Shown here: one piece after another, positions 25,468-39,500 of the stretch | How the letters are laid out: every line of letters begins with the position of its first letter | How positions within the stretch are numbered: position 1 is the stretch's first letter | NCBI RefSeq assembly: GCF_048771995.1 | Contig: NC_133027.1 | Location: forward strand, 57,101,501 to 57,165,500 | DNA: 64,000 nt | From: Taeniopygia guttata | Lineage: Eukaryota; Chordata; Aves; Passeriformes; Estrildidae | Reading direction: 5' to 3' | Position numbers and translations under genes: made by a program | The notes under the pieces: model-generated | Database searches by the model: none | What the model was told of the DNA's origin: nothing | What the model saw: only the letters and a program-made list of their open reading frames with translations

Positions 25468-27796
25468 CCCACATGAAAAGTTATATGTATTATTATATAA
25501 AATCATTAAAATTCAAAATCATGCCATTAGTAAGTCTTTTGCTTAACAGATATAATGCAAGCTGAACACACGCACACCCTACCTCAAAATCTTGGTGACT
25601 TTTTGTCTTGTTTCCTGAAATTATCCTTTTCCCCAAGACATAAGAGTATTCTTTCTGGAGTTGGAGAGTACAGAATATATTTAGGATGGTTAATCTGATC
25701 AATCCTGCGGACAGGTAAGTTTTAAAATATGTATTTAGGTAGTCAGAGAAATTAGTTTTGGAAATACTATCTTAACCTCCCCCAAAGTTAGCAGGAAAAT
25801 TAAGCTCTGAGATAAAGTTTATCAGTGTAGAGTTTACAAAGGAACAAGGGAAGAGTAGGAATGAGAAAAAGTATGGCACTGAAAGAAAAACAAGCACCAA
25901 GCCTTTTAAATTTTCTTGACTGTAAGTTGAATGGCCACTACTTCTTGGTATCAGGGCAAATTGCTTGCAATGACATTAACTCTTTTGATTTGCCATTAAT
26001 GGGAAACCGCTTGCTTGGATGTTGCTGTAGAGTCAAATATCAGGGAGAAGATACACGTTCTACAAGTACAGAGGAACAGGCACATACACTTTGTCTTCAA
26101 AATAAATCCAAATCCTTCACCTGGCACTGTCAGGCCAGAAGGAGATGCCACACTGTGGGAAGCCTGCTGTGTGGCATTTCATTTTATCAAAGCCAGTTCC
26201 CACTTGTGAAATTCGATGTGTGGCAGACAGAGCATTGTCAGAAATTGTGGGGACAGTCAGTGTGGGCTCTCACTAAGTCCCAGAGTGCTGCTTACACCGT
26301 GAAGCACTCCTAGCCCTAGCAGCTGCAACCTATTTTCACAAATATCTGACAATTCTTTTTGGCTTCCTGCCAGTTTGAGCTGTACCAAACACTTCTTCCC
26401 CTAGCTCCACAGTCCTTTGCAACTGCAGCTCAAAACTTAGAACGTGTACCAAATGAAGCTCCTTTCCTCCCGGCAATGCGCCCGACATCCCACCCCAATT
26501 AATTAACCCAACAGTGGCTTTGTCTGTAGAAAGCTGCGACTTCCCACACTTTATCCTCCTCATTCAGCTTAAAGGCATCAGCACATTCCTGACTTCATCA
26601 CTTGTTAACTCCCTTTTGCTAATAGCCAGTGCATCCTCTCTCAATGGCTCCTCTGATTTGATAGGACTTGAACTCTCACACAAAAAATGCTGAGGGCTGT
26701 TCACTTGCTATTATGGCATATAAAATTCTCTAAAATTGTGTTTTAGCACAGTTTCTGTATTCAAAATTGGGATGCTTTGAGACTTTCTCAGACCGTGTTG
26801 CAACGCTATTCATCTTGCAAGCATCTGGTAAGGAGCAGCAAAGCCTGAGAGATATCAGACCTCTACTGATTTGTGTTTGATTACCATTGGTTAATCCTTT
26901 GGAAAAGCGCCAGAGAACTTAACGAAGGTGGCAACAGAGTCATTCTATAAAACGTCAAGTGAAAAGTTATTTTCAGCAGCTATTCCAAAAAATAAAAAAC
27001 CACATTCAATATAGCAGCATGATGCGTGTTCCAAACAGATTTCTACCTATGCTACCAAACCCTAGAATTTATTATACTTTTAAAAAATTACAATTAAATT
27101 AAATTAATTAAACCTAATTCTCTATTTATTTTTTAGAATTATAAAAATTATTTAAATCATCAAAGGGTTCTTCAGAGATCATCTGCACCACTCCCTAAGT
27201 ACAGGTTAATTTACATCTTTTTCATTCTACACTTTTTGTTCAACAAGATCCTTAAAAAACCATCACTGATGAAGATCCTTTATGTAATTCTCTCATTTTC
27301 TTGAAATAGATTGCAGTGTTTAGTTTTGCATTTGATAGAGAGGTTTTAACTGGCTCACTCCTAGAATTTTTTGTTGAAGTAGACAGCAGCAATAGCTGCT
27401 TAGAAAAGAAGTTTGAAGTACAGGAAGCTGGGAAACTGTAAACCCATTAAATATTAAAAAGAATATCAATCTAATAATATTCCACAAAATATCAGGAATA
27501 CTCAATTTGAAAAGTCAGAGGAAGCACATAAATTTTTTGCTGCTTATTTGACTCCAGACTGCTTGGATTAAAAGTACTTAGATGGTTAGACAATAATAAG
27601 CATTCCCATAAGATTTCTTTCAGCAATCTTCATATTCAACTATAATAAAATCAACTTCACCTGAAGTAATCAATACAAAAGTTCCTGAAGTCAGGGATGT
27701 TTTAAAGTGAAAAAATAAGTTCTTTGTCCTTTTCACACTACACAAAATAAATTCCAATCATTAGAAGATGATTTTTTCAGTTGAGAGGAGTGAAAA

Positions 27797-27846
27797 AGGA
27801 AAATCTAAAGATGTATTCAGTTCAGAGGAAAATCTAAAGATGTATT
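27797..27846 (+). repeat. Short direct duplication, 29-bp period
   Basis: Two identical 21-base copies begin with AGGAAAATCTAAAG, at 27797-27817 and 27826-27846. The intervening eight bases are not repeated. Two copies at 29-base spacing are most simply a small tandem duplication with one slightly altered unit end. Confidence 0.9.
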
Positions 27847-30800
27847 TGTTTCTAAACCAATAACCTTGAGTTAGCAGATGTATCCAGCCCCAGTCACTGA
27901 AGGCTGTACTTCAGCATAACGTTTCCTTACATCATTTTCTTTTCTTACAAAACTAATTATACTCACATTGAAAGTCACTACAAAATCATTGAATAGCTGA
28001 CATTTTAAAACTGTTGCTAGAGTTTATATCTAGTAGATACTTTAGTACATGATTTGTTCCTCTCCAAACAAAATGGTCCACAGTCTCCTGTGCTTCCATC
28101 ACTCCTTATGTCCAAAGGATTCTTCATTTTGTACAACATCAGCACTATATTTCTTGGATCTTAGTATTCACTGCAATTTTGCAGGTATTTATCACACCAA
28201 TGTCACCAGACCAAGTTATTACTGTTATTAGCCTTCCTTTCTGCTTTGAGCTTTCTAGGCTGGCTTGAGGGGAAGCAAACTGACTATGAATAGGATTGCT
28301 CCAAGCCATTCCCTTTCTTTCCTTTAAGCCTTAGCTTCTGCCAAGGGCTGGACTGCAAGGAGGAAGAAAAACATATGGGAAAGCTCGCAGTCCTGCCTGA
28401 TGGTTGCTAGGAAGTGTGCAGACAGCTGTAAATTAGAGTAGCCTCTGTTACATTTTACAGAAATATTCGTCTGAGCAAGCCAAAAGTGCTGCTCACTTTG
28501 GGTTGTGCGTAAAGGGGCATCGCAGACCTTAAACCCGAAAATCTTCAGCAAAGATTTTTTCCCCTTCATTCTAGACAATAGATTGCCAGGACAAAGCTGT
28601 CAGGAACAAATCAATGAATGTACATGTTTCACCTGGTAATTCCCTCTGTTTCTAGCATCTGCTAGAAATTTCCCAGAAATTATTGCAGTCATGATGCCAC
28701 CAGTTGTTATGGGACCTAGAACTGCAGGAACAGGTCAGCAGCTGATATGCAGTTTGGGAAAGCTGCTGAAATGGAGAAGATATATCCAGACTGAGGTCCA
28801 CATCTCACCTTCTAAACACTAGTCTTCAGAGGTTGACCATGGATAAGATTTGTAGTACAAACCAGGCAGCCAAGGCATCTACCTCTCCAGCCATCTCCCT
28901 TTGGAACTGCTGTAACATGGAATTTTTTATGTAGAAAGAACAACGGCTATGCCCATTATTTTTTCATAGAATATTGCAGAGAGTACCAGTCAGAAAGTTT
29001 TTACTGACTAGCATTTGACATCTATAGAGTGAAAATTAAGTCCATGCCTGCAGAATACTTTTTACAATCTACGTAGATTTTGCCCTATGAACAATCCTAC
29101 ATATTCGCATTTCCTCCTGCTTCCTTTGAAACCAGCACCAAAACTTCTAACTAAATGAGATTTGAAATCTATCTGCAGTTTGTGTGTTTTCTGTCAGAAA
29201 CAATTGGGCACAAGAGTAAGAAAAGTTTTCAACATACCTGTAACTTATACATTTGTTAGGAAGCAAACAACATGTTTGACTTCTGATAATCAGTATATTT
29301 TCCTCTTCATTGTAAAATGTAAGTAACAATAACATAAACCAGCCCTGTTTAAACTCTTGTTTATAGAATTCAAGTAGTATTACATTTTTTTGAATAGCCA
29401 GACTAGAATAAGCATTAAAGTAGCTTTCATGCAACTCATAATGCCAAAAAATAAATGCAATTCTGCACATTCTTTCCTGAGAGCATCCACAAATGACGTG
29501 CAAGGCATACACATTGGCCAGAGGCCATGAGCAAAAGCATTGTGTTAAAACTTTGTATGACATCAAGCCAAAAAACTACTTAGCATTTGTATCTCAGATC
29601 TCAACTGAATTATGAATTAAATAACCAAATCAAAACAAAAAGCATACAGCACACTACATCATGTATCTTGGTTATGCACACACATATACACATGCGTGTA
29701 AGTGGCATGGATCTGTTGTGAATGGATATAACCTTGGTGTTCTTGTGTGTGCATACACTTGGATGCAAGACAGGGGCAAAAAAAATATTTGGAGCAACAT
29801 TCAGAAAAGAACACACTCCCTATGCCAATAAGTGGATTATATCCCAGGTGGGCTCCCTCTGGTGTTGAGAAGATAATGTATTTCCCCATTCAACCCTATT
29901 TTTTCATATCCATCAACGAGGGTGTTTAAAACTGCTAAATGGATTTATTATGGCAGAGTTATTATTCACATAGACCCTTATGGATGGTATAGAATAGTAT
30001 AGCTTTTCTACTAGCTCTCATCCAGTGTTCATAAATAATATTTGAGGCGCATATATATATATATGTATCTAGATATCTGTGCACTTTACTACACTCAAAC
30101 AGCATTCCATGTGTGTACAGATCCCTTCTGACCTGAGAGACGCTGCAGTGCCATACTGTGAAACTCACTGCCTGTAAGCAGTGTAACTCTTCACAGTTAA
30201 ACAGGAGAATCTGAATGCCCAGCGAACAGCAAGCCCCGCAACAACCAGGATCTGATTCTCCAATGTGTGGAGCATTTTTGTAGTGCCTCTTAATCTCGAA
30301 TCATGTCTACTGAAACACCTGTGCACTTGTGAAAGTCCAGCCCAGGAACCATGTGAGGCACCCCAGCTATTGGGGGAATACATAATTATCTATTTAACAG
30401 CCAGTTTCTTAATTTTGGAAACCCAGGACTCTACGTTGTTTAGGAGCATCGCGGCATAGACAATGGGTAGAATAATTTTAGCCATGAACATTAGCTAGGC
30501 ACCTTAACCCAATCTTCTTCCACTTTATTTACCACCTTCCACTACACCTAAGCAAGTAGTTCTGGAGATTATTTCCCTCTTGTGCTACAAAACTATCATT
30601 GAGTGAGAGAGTACAAATACCATTTTTGCCCTTATTTCCCAGATGATAAATGCTGAACTGTTTGTTTTGTGATGCAATCCTTTCCTTGGAAAAACATCAT
30701 CTTCCTTTTTTGTCCCAAGATGGAGGCGGAATCACGGTGACTCCAGGCTGGCTAGCTGGAAGCGCATGACCTCCCTGCAGCCACGGCACACCTCTCTCCT

Positions 30801-30959
30801 GCTGAAGTTCACAGCAGAGCTGGGTCACTTCCTGCAAAATGACACAGAAGGGAGAAGGAGACAATAAACACACAGGGCCAGCATTTGTTCACAGATGTTC
30901 ACTGACAGGAGAGAAATAAGGAGACTAGGCTCAGCTTCCAAGGTCCAGGGAGAGCATGT

Positions 30960-31350
30960 CCTCATTATCCCAGAGCTCTGCTCCTGCTCCCAGCACGCCC
31001 AACTTTCCCCTTCCTCCTCCTCAGCTCCTGCAAGCCCTCCTTCTCCATCTCACTCTTGCCTTCCAGCTCACGGCTCATTCATTGCCACCCACGCCCCGGC
31101 TGCTGCCGCCTCTGTCCTCGCACCCCGTGCGCTGATACATGCCGGCAGCACAACGCTTGGGCCAGATCCCAGGCCTGGTGAAAGCCGGGGAAAAACCCAA
31201 CATTCGCTCTAGTGGCCTTCTTGGCCTGAGTCCTGAACACATAAAAGCAAAACTGGTGTTAATTTTCCTTTCCCTCGGACAGTGCTGTTAGAGTTGGCAC
31301 GCTCTCCTTCCACCGGTGAAATAAAAAGCGGGGGGGTGGCAGCTGGGGGA
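30960..31350. other. Locally GC-rich patch inside the intergenic DNA
   Basis: The patch is richer in C and in CpG than its AT-rich surroundings, with a CT-rich part at about 31000-31070 and several CpGs at 31089-31160 and 31275-31330. No exon can be supported. It could be a distal regulatory element or simply a composition fluctuation. Confidence 0.3.
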
Positions 31351-33229
31351 GCAGGAGCAGAGGAAGAACAGAAACCATACGTAAAAGGAGGAATGATTGC
31401 ACACATGTGCTATGAATTCTTCAGCTCAGATTAATGTTTTCCTGTGAATTTAATCGGCTGCCTTCTGGTTTCGGCCAGATGACCAGTTACATTTCAGGAC
31501 AGCTATAACGTGGAATCTAAATGAAGTATTTGAACAATGGGCGCCAATGTCTGTGATCTATTCCAGAAAATTATTAAATAAACAAAAAACACTGGAACTT
31601 CTAACTGCAGAGCATAATTATTATTCTTATTCATTCACATGTAGTATTAATTCCTACTACTGACAAAAAGCCCCACAAACCAATTGCTGCTTCAAGGGGT
31701 AAGCTGTTCCTGCATACTTATCAGATGTATGGCATTGAGATCTTTTCTTAATGAATAATCTAGCATATTTATTAGAACAACTAGAGGGTCTCACTGCAAA
31801 TTAACTAAATTTGAATACTATTGTTATTAAAATGCTCTCCTTCCCAATACCACACTGTTGTCAAATGGCACTGAAATAAAAAAACTGCGATAGCTGTTAG
31901 AGTGGGGGGACCAAATAAGAGTAGCAAAAGTGGCAAGAGACTTTTACTGTTGTCCTCTCTTAGATGTGGATTTAATTCTTTTCCCCAACCTGTCTGCTGA
32001 CCTGCGCTGGTGAATTGGCTCTGGTTCAGTTCAGGCAGCCAGTTCAGCATCGTGGAAGTGTCAGCATGATCTACCTGTGGGCCAGGTTCCCCCCTTACTG
32101 CCCCCTGTGTGGGCTAATCTTTAACAGCTACCGAGAGTCATCATCTGCAAAGGAAAACTCCCAGCTGGCGTCAACCCACCACAGCTTCCTCCCAGACCAG
32201 CTACTCTCCTTCTCTGCGTGGGTGTGGACACATGGCACAGGACATTTCCTCATGCCTTTGCCAGTTCTTCACTGGCTGGTGGCATAATTCACTGGAAAAA
32301 ACGTCCCTGATCCAAATCACAATCTGTTCCAGCCTTATGAGTTTGCAGAACTAAGCAGCACGAGAGAACAAAGCAGAAAGCAGCTGTTTGTGCTTGGGGA
32401 CAATTATGCACAGAATTAAATTACTATTCCTGCATTTATTAGGAAACATCCACTCCACCCTGTGCCCAGGTCCCCCAGAGTCCAGCAACCAGGGTGAGGC
32501 AACTGATCACCGACAGCTCTCATGAAAATGCTACATGTAATCAAATCTGGAGGCATCTTCTGAAGTAAATGTGGTTCCGTGGATGTTGCCCTAGAAAGGG
32601 TGGAGTTACATAATACTGTCAGAAGGAACAATTAAAAAGGCAGATTGTAGGGCCTTGGCTGTGCCTTATCACTCCAATCTATCTCTGCCATCTTGGTCTG
32701 GACAGCATTTGTCAGAGCATCCTGAGGGAAGGGAAGGGGTCATCACATAATAGAAACATCTTGCAATCACATGACAGCACCTTTCAGAAATAGACCTCAA
32801 GTCCCTTTATCAGTTCTACTCCATAAGTGTGTACCATCGAAACTATGATATCTGAATTCACTTTGACCTCTTATATGTGCTGAATCTGCTTTGCAAATAA
32901 AATGCATTGATTTGATTCAGCTGACAACCATGACAAAAGTAGATCTTCTGTAATTCTGGGTAAGAGGCCATTTCTCTTTTGAAAATGTACCCAGTCATCC
33001 TTAAAAGCATCTAGTGGGAGTTACATTTCCACAGGTACTGGAAAATCATATGCCTGTAATTCAAATGCCACAAATGTAAATATTTAGAATGATAACAAAT
33101 TTTAATCCGCTTCTCAGAAAACCTCCTGACTCTGTTCAGACTCCATTTCTGCTCAGGAGGCAATAATGACTGAAAATATCTCTAAGTGGTGTATATGTAT
33201 GTGCCTAATTACCATCCCATTCTCTGAGC

Positions 33230-33555
33230 TGACTCTGGATGGAAATCTAGGATTACAGAACACAGCAAGGACAAGAGCCAACGTCTGGGAATTGAAGCTC
33301 AGCAAATCTAAACTGAAGTACAATGGAAATTTTTTAACAGATGGGGTAATTGACCATAAGAACAGTTCATGGAGAGTTGTGATGAATTCTCTCCACCACT
33401 TGCAATTCCTAAATCAGGACTGGATGTTTTTCCAGTAGATAGACCAAACAAGAATTAAGTCAGCGAAAGCTAATGGCCTCAGTTGTAGCAGAGGTCAGAC
33501 AAAAGGATACCAAAGGCCTCTCTCAGCCTTATAGTCTTTGAATCTCCTAAATAAA
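33230..33555 (+). mobile_element. Ancient CR1 LINE 3' end, sense
   Basis: This copy is older than the others and matches the conserved CR1 3' architecture shared by turtles, crocodiles and birds. In order it shows an AATTGAAGCTCAGCAAATCT segment, TTTTTTAACAGATGGGGTAA, ATTGACCATAAGAACAG, a TCTCCACCACTTGCAATTCC segment and GACTGGATGTTTTTCC. It ends in GCAGAGGTCAGACAAAAGG and a worn CCTTATAGTCTTTGAATC end. About 325 bases survive with heavy substitution. It is non-coding and likely predates the diversification of modern birds. Confidence 0.85.
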
Positions 33556-36500
33556 AAGTTCAGGGTTTGCAGATTGTAGCATAAATCCTATTCTATATCA
33601 GTCTGCTTTCAAACTTGGGCAATGAAAGGAGAAGAAAAATAAACAGATGCTGCAAGACAAAGTCATGTGAGTGATGAACAAAAATCCCTATCCATGCATC
33701 AAGCATGGCAGAGCATCTTCCCAGGGGTCTGTCTTATCAGCGACCTGCTTTACTTCGGCCTATTTGTCAGTGGCAGAAAAAGAAAACAGCCCCAGAACCC
33801 GATAACTATATAGGACTGATTGTATCATGTAGTGATAATGAATTTGAATAGCTCTATTAGAAGAGCAGTGTGGCCTGAAGTATCCCTCCCCTTTTCATGG
33901 ATGGCAACTTTTCTGGGTTGCCTCTTATCTAACAACAGGGTGTTTTTCCAAGGCACAAATTCTTTAAAAGCAGAGAAGTGTTAAGAGATTCCTTCCTTGC
34001 TTGATAGGAGTTACCTCCTCTTGGATGTGACAATTTGATGGCTGAAATCCAGATCAGGCCTGAGGAATGGTCCGGTTTTAAAAGAAAAAGGAAGAAAATA
34101 GATATCTGTTTCAAAAGCAGGCACTATGACAAATCTGCTTGGGAGCATAGCCAGCCAAACAGTTGACTCATCACAGCAGAGCAGACCGTGAACTCCAGCA
34201 TCACGAGGAAGAGGACAGGAAGAAGCAGCAAAGGCAAAGAGGGTGGTGAGAATCTCTTCAAGAGGGTCTGTGATTGCAGGGTTTGGCCTGTAGAAAAACC
34301 ATGTCCAGGACTGCAAAATACACTGCTTTACAAGGGCTCCCTCAGAGTAGGGCTTATTTTGGACTTTCACGGGGTCCTAAAAGCTGATGACTTGTGGCCC
34401 ATTTCATGTGTTGGTGTTTTCCTATCGTAAATTTCTCAATATGCATTTTCTGAATGAAAAGTAGATTCTCAAAAGTATTAAAAAGTCTGAGAGAAAATAT
34501 GCAAAATTTTGCCCAGCTCTCTGACAACTCTTGTTATTCTGTTCCCTGTATTCATATTTCCATACTACCAGCATGCACTGCACAGAGATGCGACATTTAC
34601 AGGGATGTTTAGGAAGAGAAGTTCTTGGAAGTCAGGTTTCTGAAAGTCAAGTAAGTACCTACTAGGAAATAAGAAGAAAGCAGAAAGAGATGGAATTTTA
34701 TGCTACTTGGAGCTGCATTTTCAGAATCCTTTTCATTATTTCACTCCCAAAAGAGAGTCTATTCCTCAAGCAGTGGCAACATTTAATAGATTGGTGCCAC
34801 AAACAGGCTGGGTGTACCTCTGAAAGTTTTGTAAAGATCAAAATTAAATCCATTTTCTGCAACAAGTCGTTTTGCCTCAGTAAATTCCATTCAGGATGCA
34901 AACTGTATCTTTTTGTCAGATACTGCATAAAATTTATGTAAGAGTCCTCATCTAGACAACCTAAGATAAAACAGATGAGACACAAAGAACACTGAATGAA
35001 AGAAAATCACTCATTTGGAGTGGGTGAGTGAATGTCTAATGCAGCTATGCATGATACACTTGTGATCATATTGCAAATGTTTGAGCATTAGGATGTGAAC
35101 CTCTATTCCTTAAATGCCAACATTGTTCCAGAACCACAGCACTCACATTCAGAAAACTTTCTGGAATGATAGAATAGCCTTGTTAAATTTTCATCTAAAT
35201 TACGAACTACAGCCCACTATCAGCACCAAACTTTTAGACATCTCTACATGAAGTTTGAGTTCACAGCAAACGCTTGAAATATTGCCACAGTCTTTGGTGG
35301 GAGTAGACAGAAGCAAGTAATCTGGTACGCTGTGCCTAATGGTGCTCTGTCTCTTATGCGTCAGAATAAGGATTAAAACAACCTATTGGATAAACAGTCA
35401 ATTTCCCAGTCTTTCCTGTGTCCCCAAGGGGGTTTATTTTATGCTGTAAAATATAAGTTTGGACTGCAATTATCACGATCTTCACTTGCATATTTACAGA
35501 TGTTGCTGATGGTGATAAACTTATCTAACTTTCTAAGAGTCCAGACACAATATATTATCTTGATGACCATTTATGGCAGTGGGAACTCCACAGATTAGCT
35601 AAATGTTGGGAAAATTGGGAATTTCTTTTTACAGTGACAAAATTTCCTACTTTTTAATTTTACTGGGCAGGGGCACACCTCTCAGAGTTTCTATTACATG
35701 AAAAGGTACATCTCATTTCTCTGCTGGATCAAAAATAGTTTCAGAAACTGTAAATACAATATGATATTTATCAGATGAAAAACTGTACTCATTTGCCAAA
35801 GTGCAAACCGGGATGAGACTTGCAGCTCCTCACATGCTGGTGGTCTCCTGTAATGGGTTTGCATATGCGACACCACAGCCCCCCTTCCCTCTCCCCCTCA
35901 CCACTGCGTTCCTCCCAGCCTCCAACCTTTTGCTTGTCAGCACTAAGGTCTGTCCAATTATTCACCTTTTCAAAAGTGATTTATTTTCAGGATAACCTAA
36001 TAATGTCAAAACCAACATTGTTATGCTCTATCACCCACCAGGATGGGCCAGGGAAGGAAGGGGGTAACCGTATTGATCCATTTTGCCTTGCAACTTTTAC
36101 CTGAGGACAGAGGAATTCTACAGCCAATGACTTAGGAATCATTAGGTCAGTTTATTGTAAACAACTCCCTACTCCTCCTTCACACTTCCTAATAACATTA
36201 CTCTGTAGCATTTCGAGCACTCTTGCCTACCTCCTGTTTCAGAGGGAATTAGTTTTTTCATGCAGCTCCATCTCTGCTGATAAGGCATTACACAAGCTGA
36301 CCAGTGATTTGTGCCACTGAAGAAATTAAGTAGAGTTTGTCAGACTGTTTTTCCTCCAAAGATTTTGTTAACAAAAATGAGAGTGCTCTTGGCAAATAGT
36401 TCTTTTTCATCTTACAAGGGACTGGTTGAGTCTCAACTTAAAATGTGCAAACTGGCAATTTTGCATCCCAAAATAAGTGCTTCAGGAAAATCAAAACTAG

Positions 36501-39500
36501 CAGAGTAATTTCTCTGTTCCTGTTTCCTTTCTTGTAAGGAATAATTTCCACCACTGGCATAATCTCTATCAATTTCTACCACATGTTACCTGGCTGATGT
36601 TGGCAGAATACTACTTAACATTGTTTTTACTTCTCCCTCTTTTTTTTTCTGGCCACTGCCCATGCAGTGGCTGCAGCACCAATGATACAGGTTGTGTTCT
36701 GTTGAAACGTGGCACAATGGAGGAACAAATTACTCTCTCCCTGTTCATGCTATACGAAAACCAGGCAAGACTCTGTACAAAGATTTGTGATACTTTTAAA
36801 ACAAATTGTAACTGCAGCTGAAAGAGGGCTGAGAGAATTTATTAATGTTACATTCTCTTATATATACGAGCAAAATCTCATGAACTCTTGTTCCATGACT
36901 GTGTTCATTCCATTTTTTGATGCAGCAGCCAATTCACACAGTGGCAAGAATGTCCTTAAGGCTGCATAGATACTCGGGTTTGCAGCTCCTGGGGAACGTG
37001 GAGAGATCCCTGTACTCTGTTTTAAGTAGGAGTCAGCAGATAACTAAGGATAATCTAATTTGTGCAAGGAATATATTTCATTTACATTTTGGTCTCAGAA
37101 AAAGCAAAAGCACAGTAAACAACATCTTATCTACACCCATATATTCAGCTCAATTCCGTGGAGTTTTGCCACTGACTCAAATTGGAACAAGATCAGTCCT
37201 TAATCATTAAAAAAACACACTTTTACTCTTGTTCTTCTGCACTTTCTGCAATATATTATACCAGAATTGAAGAGACTTCTTTTTAGGAATGAACAAGCAT
37301 TCTGGTATATTCCATGACAAATTTCTAGTGTAATAAATTGCCCACTTCATGTCAAATTTTTACATGAAGCCATTTTGCAAAAGTTTCTGTTATGGATTCT
37401 GTTTTTTCATGCATGGGCAAATAAATATTTGATTCCTGACATTCTTGCTATATTATTTTTCATTTAAAAGTTGGAAATTAGAAAAAAAGTAATCTATTCT
37501 GCTTGTTTCCTCCATGAGAAAAAATTTAAAAGACAAAGTTTTTTAATAAAACTTATTTGCAATCCAACTAGAGGGTCTGAAATGAATCCTTGTTATTGTA
37601 TCCTTGTACTTTTACTTCATTAAAGCTACATAAAAAGTAGGATTATCTATTTTATTTAACTAAATAACTTAAAATGTTTTCTTCAATTATAATCCTGGAG
37701 ATAATGTGTGTTATTTATTATAAGATTAAATGAGGAAATAAGCACCTGAAATGTCACTTTAAATGTGCTTATTTCTGGTCCCTTCTGAAGAACTCCTTCT
37801 CACATATCCCATATGACCATTAACAAAGCTCATTATATTGCAATTTGCTGATTATCATGTAAATCTGTAAAAATCCAGAGACCCCAAACAAAAACCACAA
37901 GTAGAATGGGATAATGTCAAACCAAGAAGTTCCTAACCAAATACCAAATTCCACTGATCCACTTCTTATTGCCAGCCTGATTCCCTAAACAGGAGATGGG
38001 GAACCATTACAAATTAAATGTTTCTGCTTTTTTGTTTGCATATGAATGACACCGAGAATGTTTTTCGTTTAACTGTCTTACCTGGCACTGAATCCTGATG
38101 GACCTACTCACTTCCTAACACTGAAGGATGTCTCTTATTAGGCCTTTGTATTATATACAAGCCTATCTGAATAGGTGTTACCATTCTGATCATCATGAGC
38201 ACTTTGGGTCAGGTTAAATTGCTCCCTTTGTCTCTCTTTGCTGAACCGTGAGCAGAGGTATCTGCCCAGCAGACTGTTAACCTGACATAAATTATCAGAC
38301 AAGGCCACCACAACAGGAGGAGGAAGCCGAGGAAATGTGTGGGTTAGCAATCACCAAGCCTATTAAACTGCTTCGAAATCCCACCCTTTGGATTCACAAT
38401 TTCTCATGTTTTGGCTTGGCCAAGAGGCAGGTTGGTGAAGCAAGAGGATCTCTGAGAGTGTGAAAGGGATGACCCTGGAAACAAAATATTGGTTTTACAT
38501 CGCAGGGTATCCGTTACAGGAGAATTTCCTCTGGCGCCAGCAGGTATTTGAGCAGGCATCTGGATGGATCCCAAAGGGGGGAAGGAAATGGAGATGGAAG
38601 TTTTTAGAGGGGATCAAGATGTTAAGCCTTAAAACTGTTTGAATGACCCACAACAACTAACCTGCAAGTCTTTATCTGCATGATGACTTTTGGTGATATG
38701 GGAGGTTATGTTTGATTTCTTTTTTCCATTTTTTTCCCTAATTTTTTTTTTTTTTAATTGTTGGTGGGGAATTCCAGCCAAGATTGAAGAAGGGAACCAG
38801 CAAAAGAATGCAAAGTCCACCCTCAATCAGTGATGAGGAAAATCATCTGATCTATTACAGCCTTCTTTTCTCTGCACAGGACACACTGATCATAAAGCTG
38901 ATCCTGAGAGCTCTTTGCTGCATTCCCGGTGCTTTTCAAACACTGTTAGTGGTATTGCTAACTGCAATCACAAAATTTTACTAAATGGACTGATAGACTT
39001 TTATCCCGCAGGCAATTTTTGTTGAATATTTGTTCTGCTTGGGTTTAGGAAAGAAAATCTTCCTTGGGGGTCTGAAGGCTGATTCATTAAATCTGAGCTG
39101 TCTGCTGAAGTGCTCAGTACAAGTGACTCTGATTTATTTGGATTTGTCACTATAAAGGTCTCTGGAGACAGATATTTATCCTATGGGATTCTTGACAAAT
39201 TGGCCAAGTGGTCTGGGCAGTCCAGAAAGAGAATAGTCTTCTTTGACCCCTCACATGGCCAGAGAACAGGTAATTACTCCCCTGATCACAAACATGCACT
39301 GAAATCACATCCTTACCAAGCCTTCTCTCCCCACCCAGACTCTGGTTATTTGAGCTTAGACAAGAACTCAGCTCTATACTTGATCTCACTGAAAGACACG
39401 TCTGAGATGAAAGTATAGTCTATAGCTGTAGGAATAGGAGATAATGGGATGGATTTATGCTGTTGAGGGTACATCTTACTGAACTGGACCATGAGGAAGA

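Larger units (their letters stand above)
16917..33229. other. Long intergenic stretch, no gene recognised
   Basis: These 16 kb are mainly AT-rich unique DNA with no defensible exon. They include a degraded antisense CR1 near 22889, a 22-base poly-A run at 25446-25467, a 21-base direct duplication at 27797-27846, a short (AT)n at 30051-30064 and a locally GC-richer patch at about 30960-31350. The longest open frame, 25861-26313, has no recognisable domain and no upstream promoter or splice evidence. Confidence 0.55.

Noticed and set aside
25861-26313. Open frame of 150 codons
   Set aside because: No known domain or family resemblance, no promoter, and no splice context. Length alone is not convincing in 64 kb scanned on six frames.
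27150-27330. Possible very degraded antisense CR1
   Set aside because: A few words resemble a CR1 end, but the match is too scattered to separate from chance by eye.
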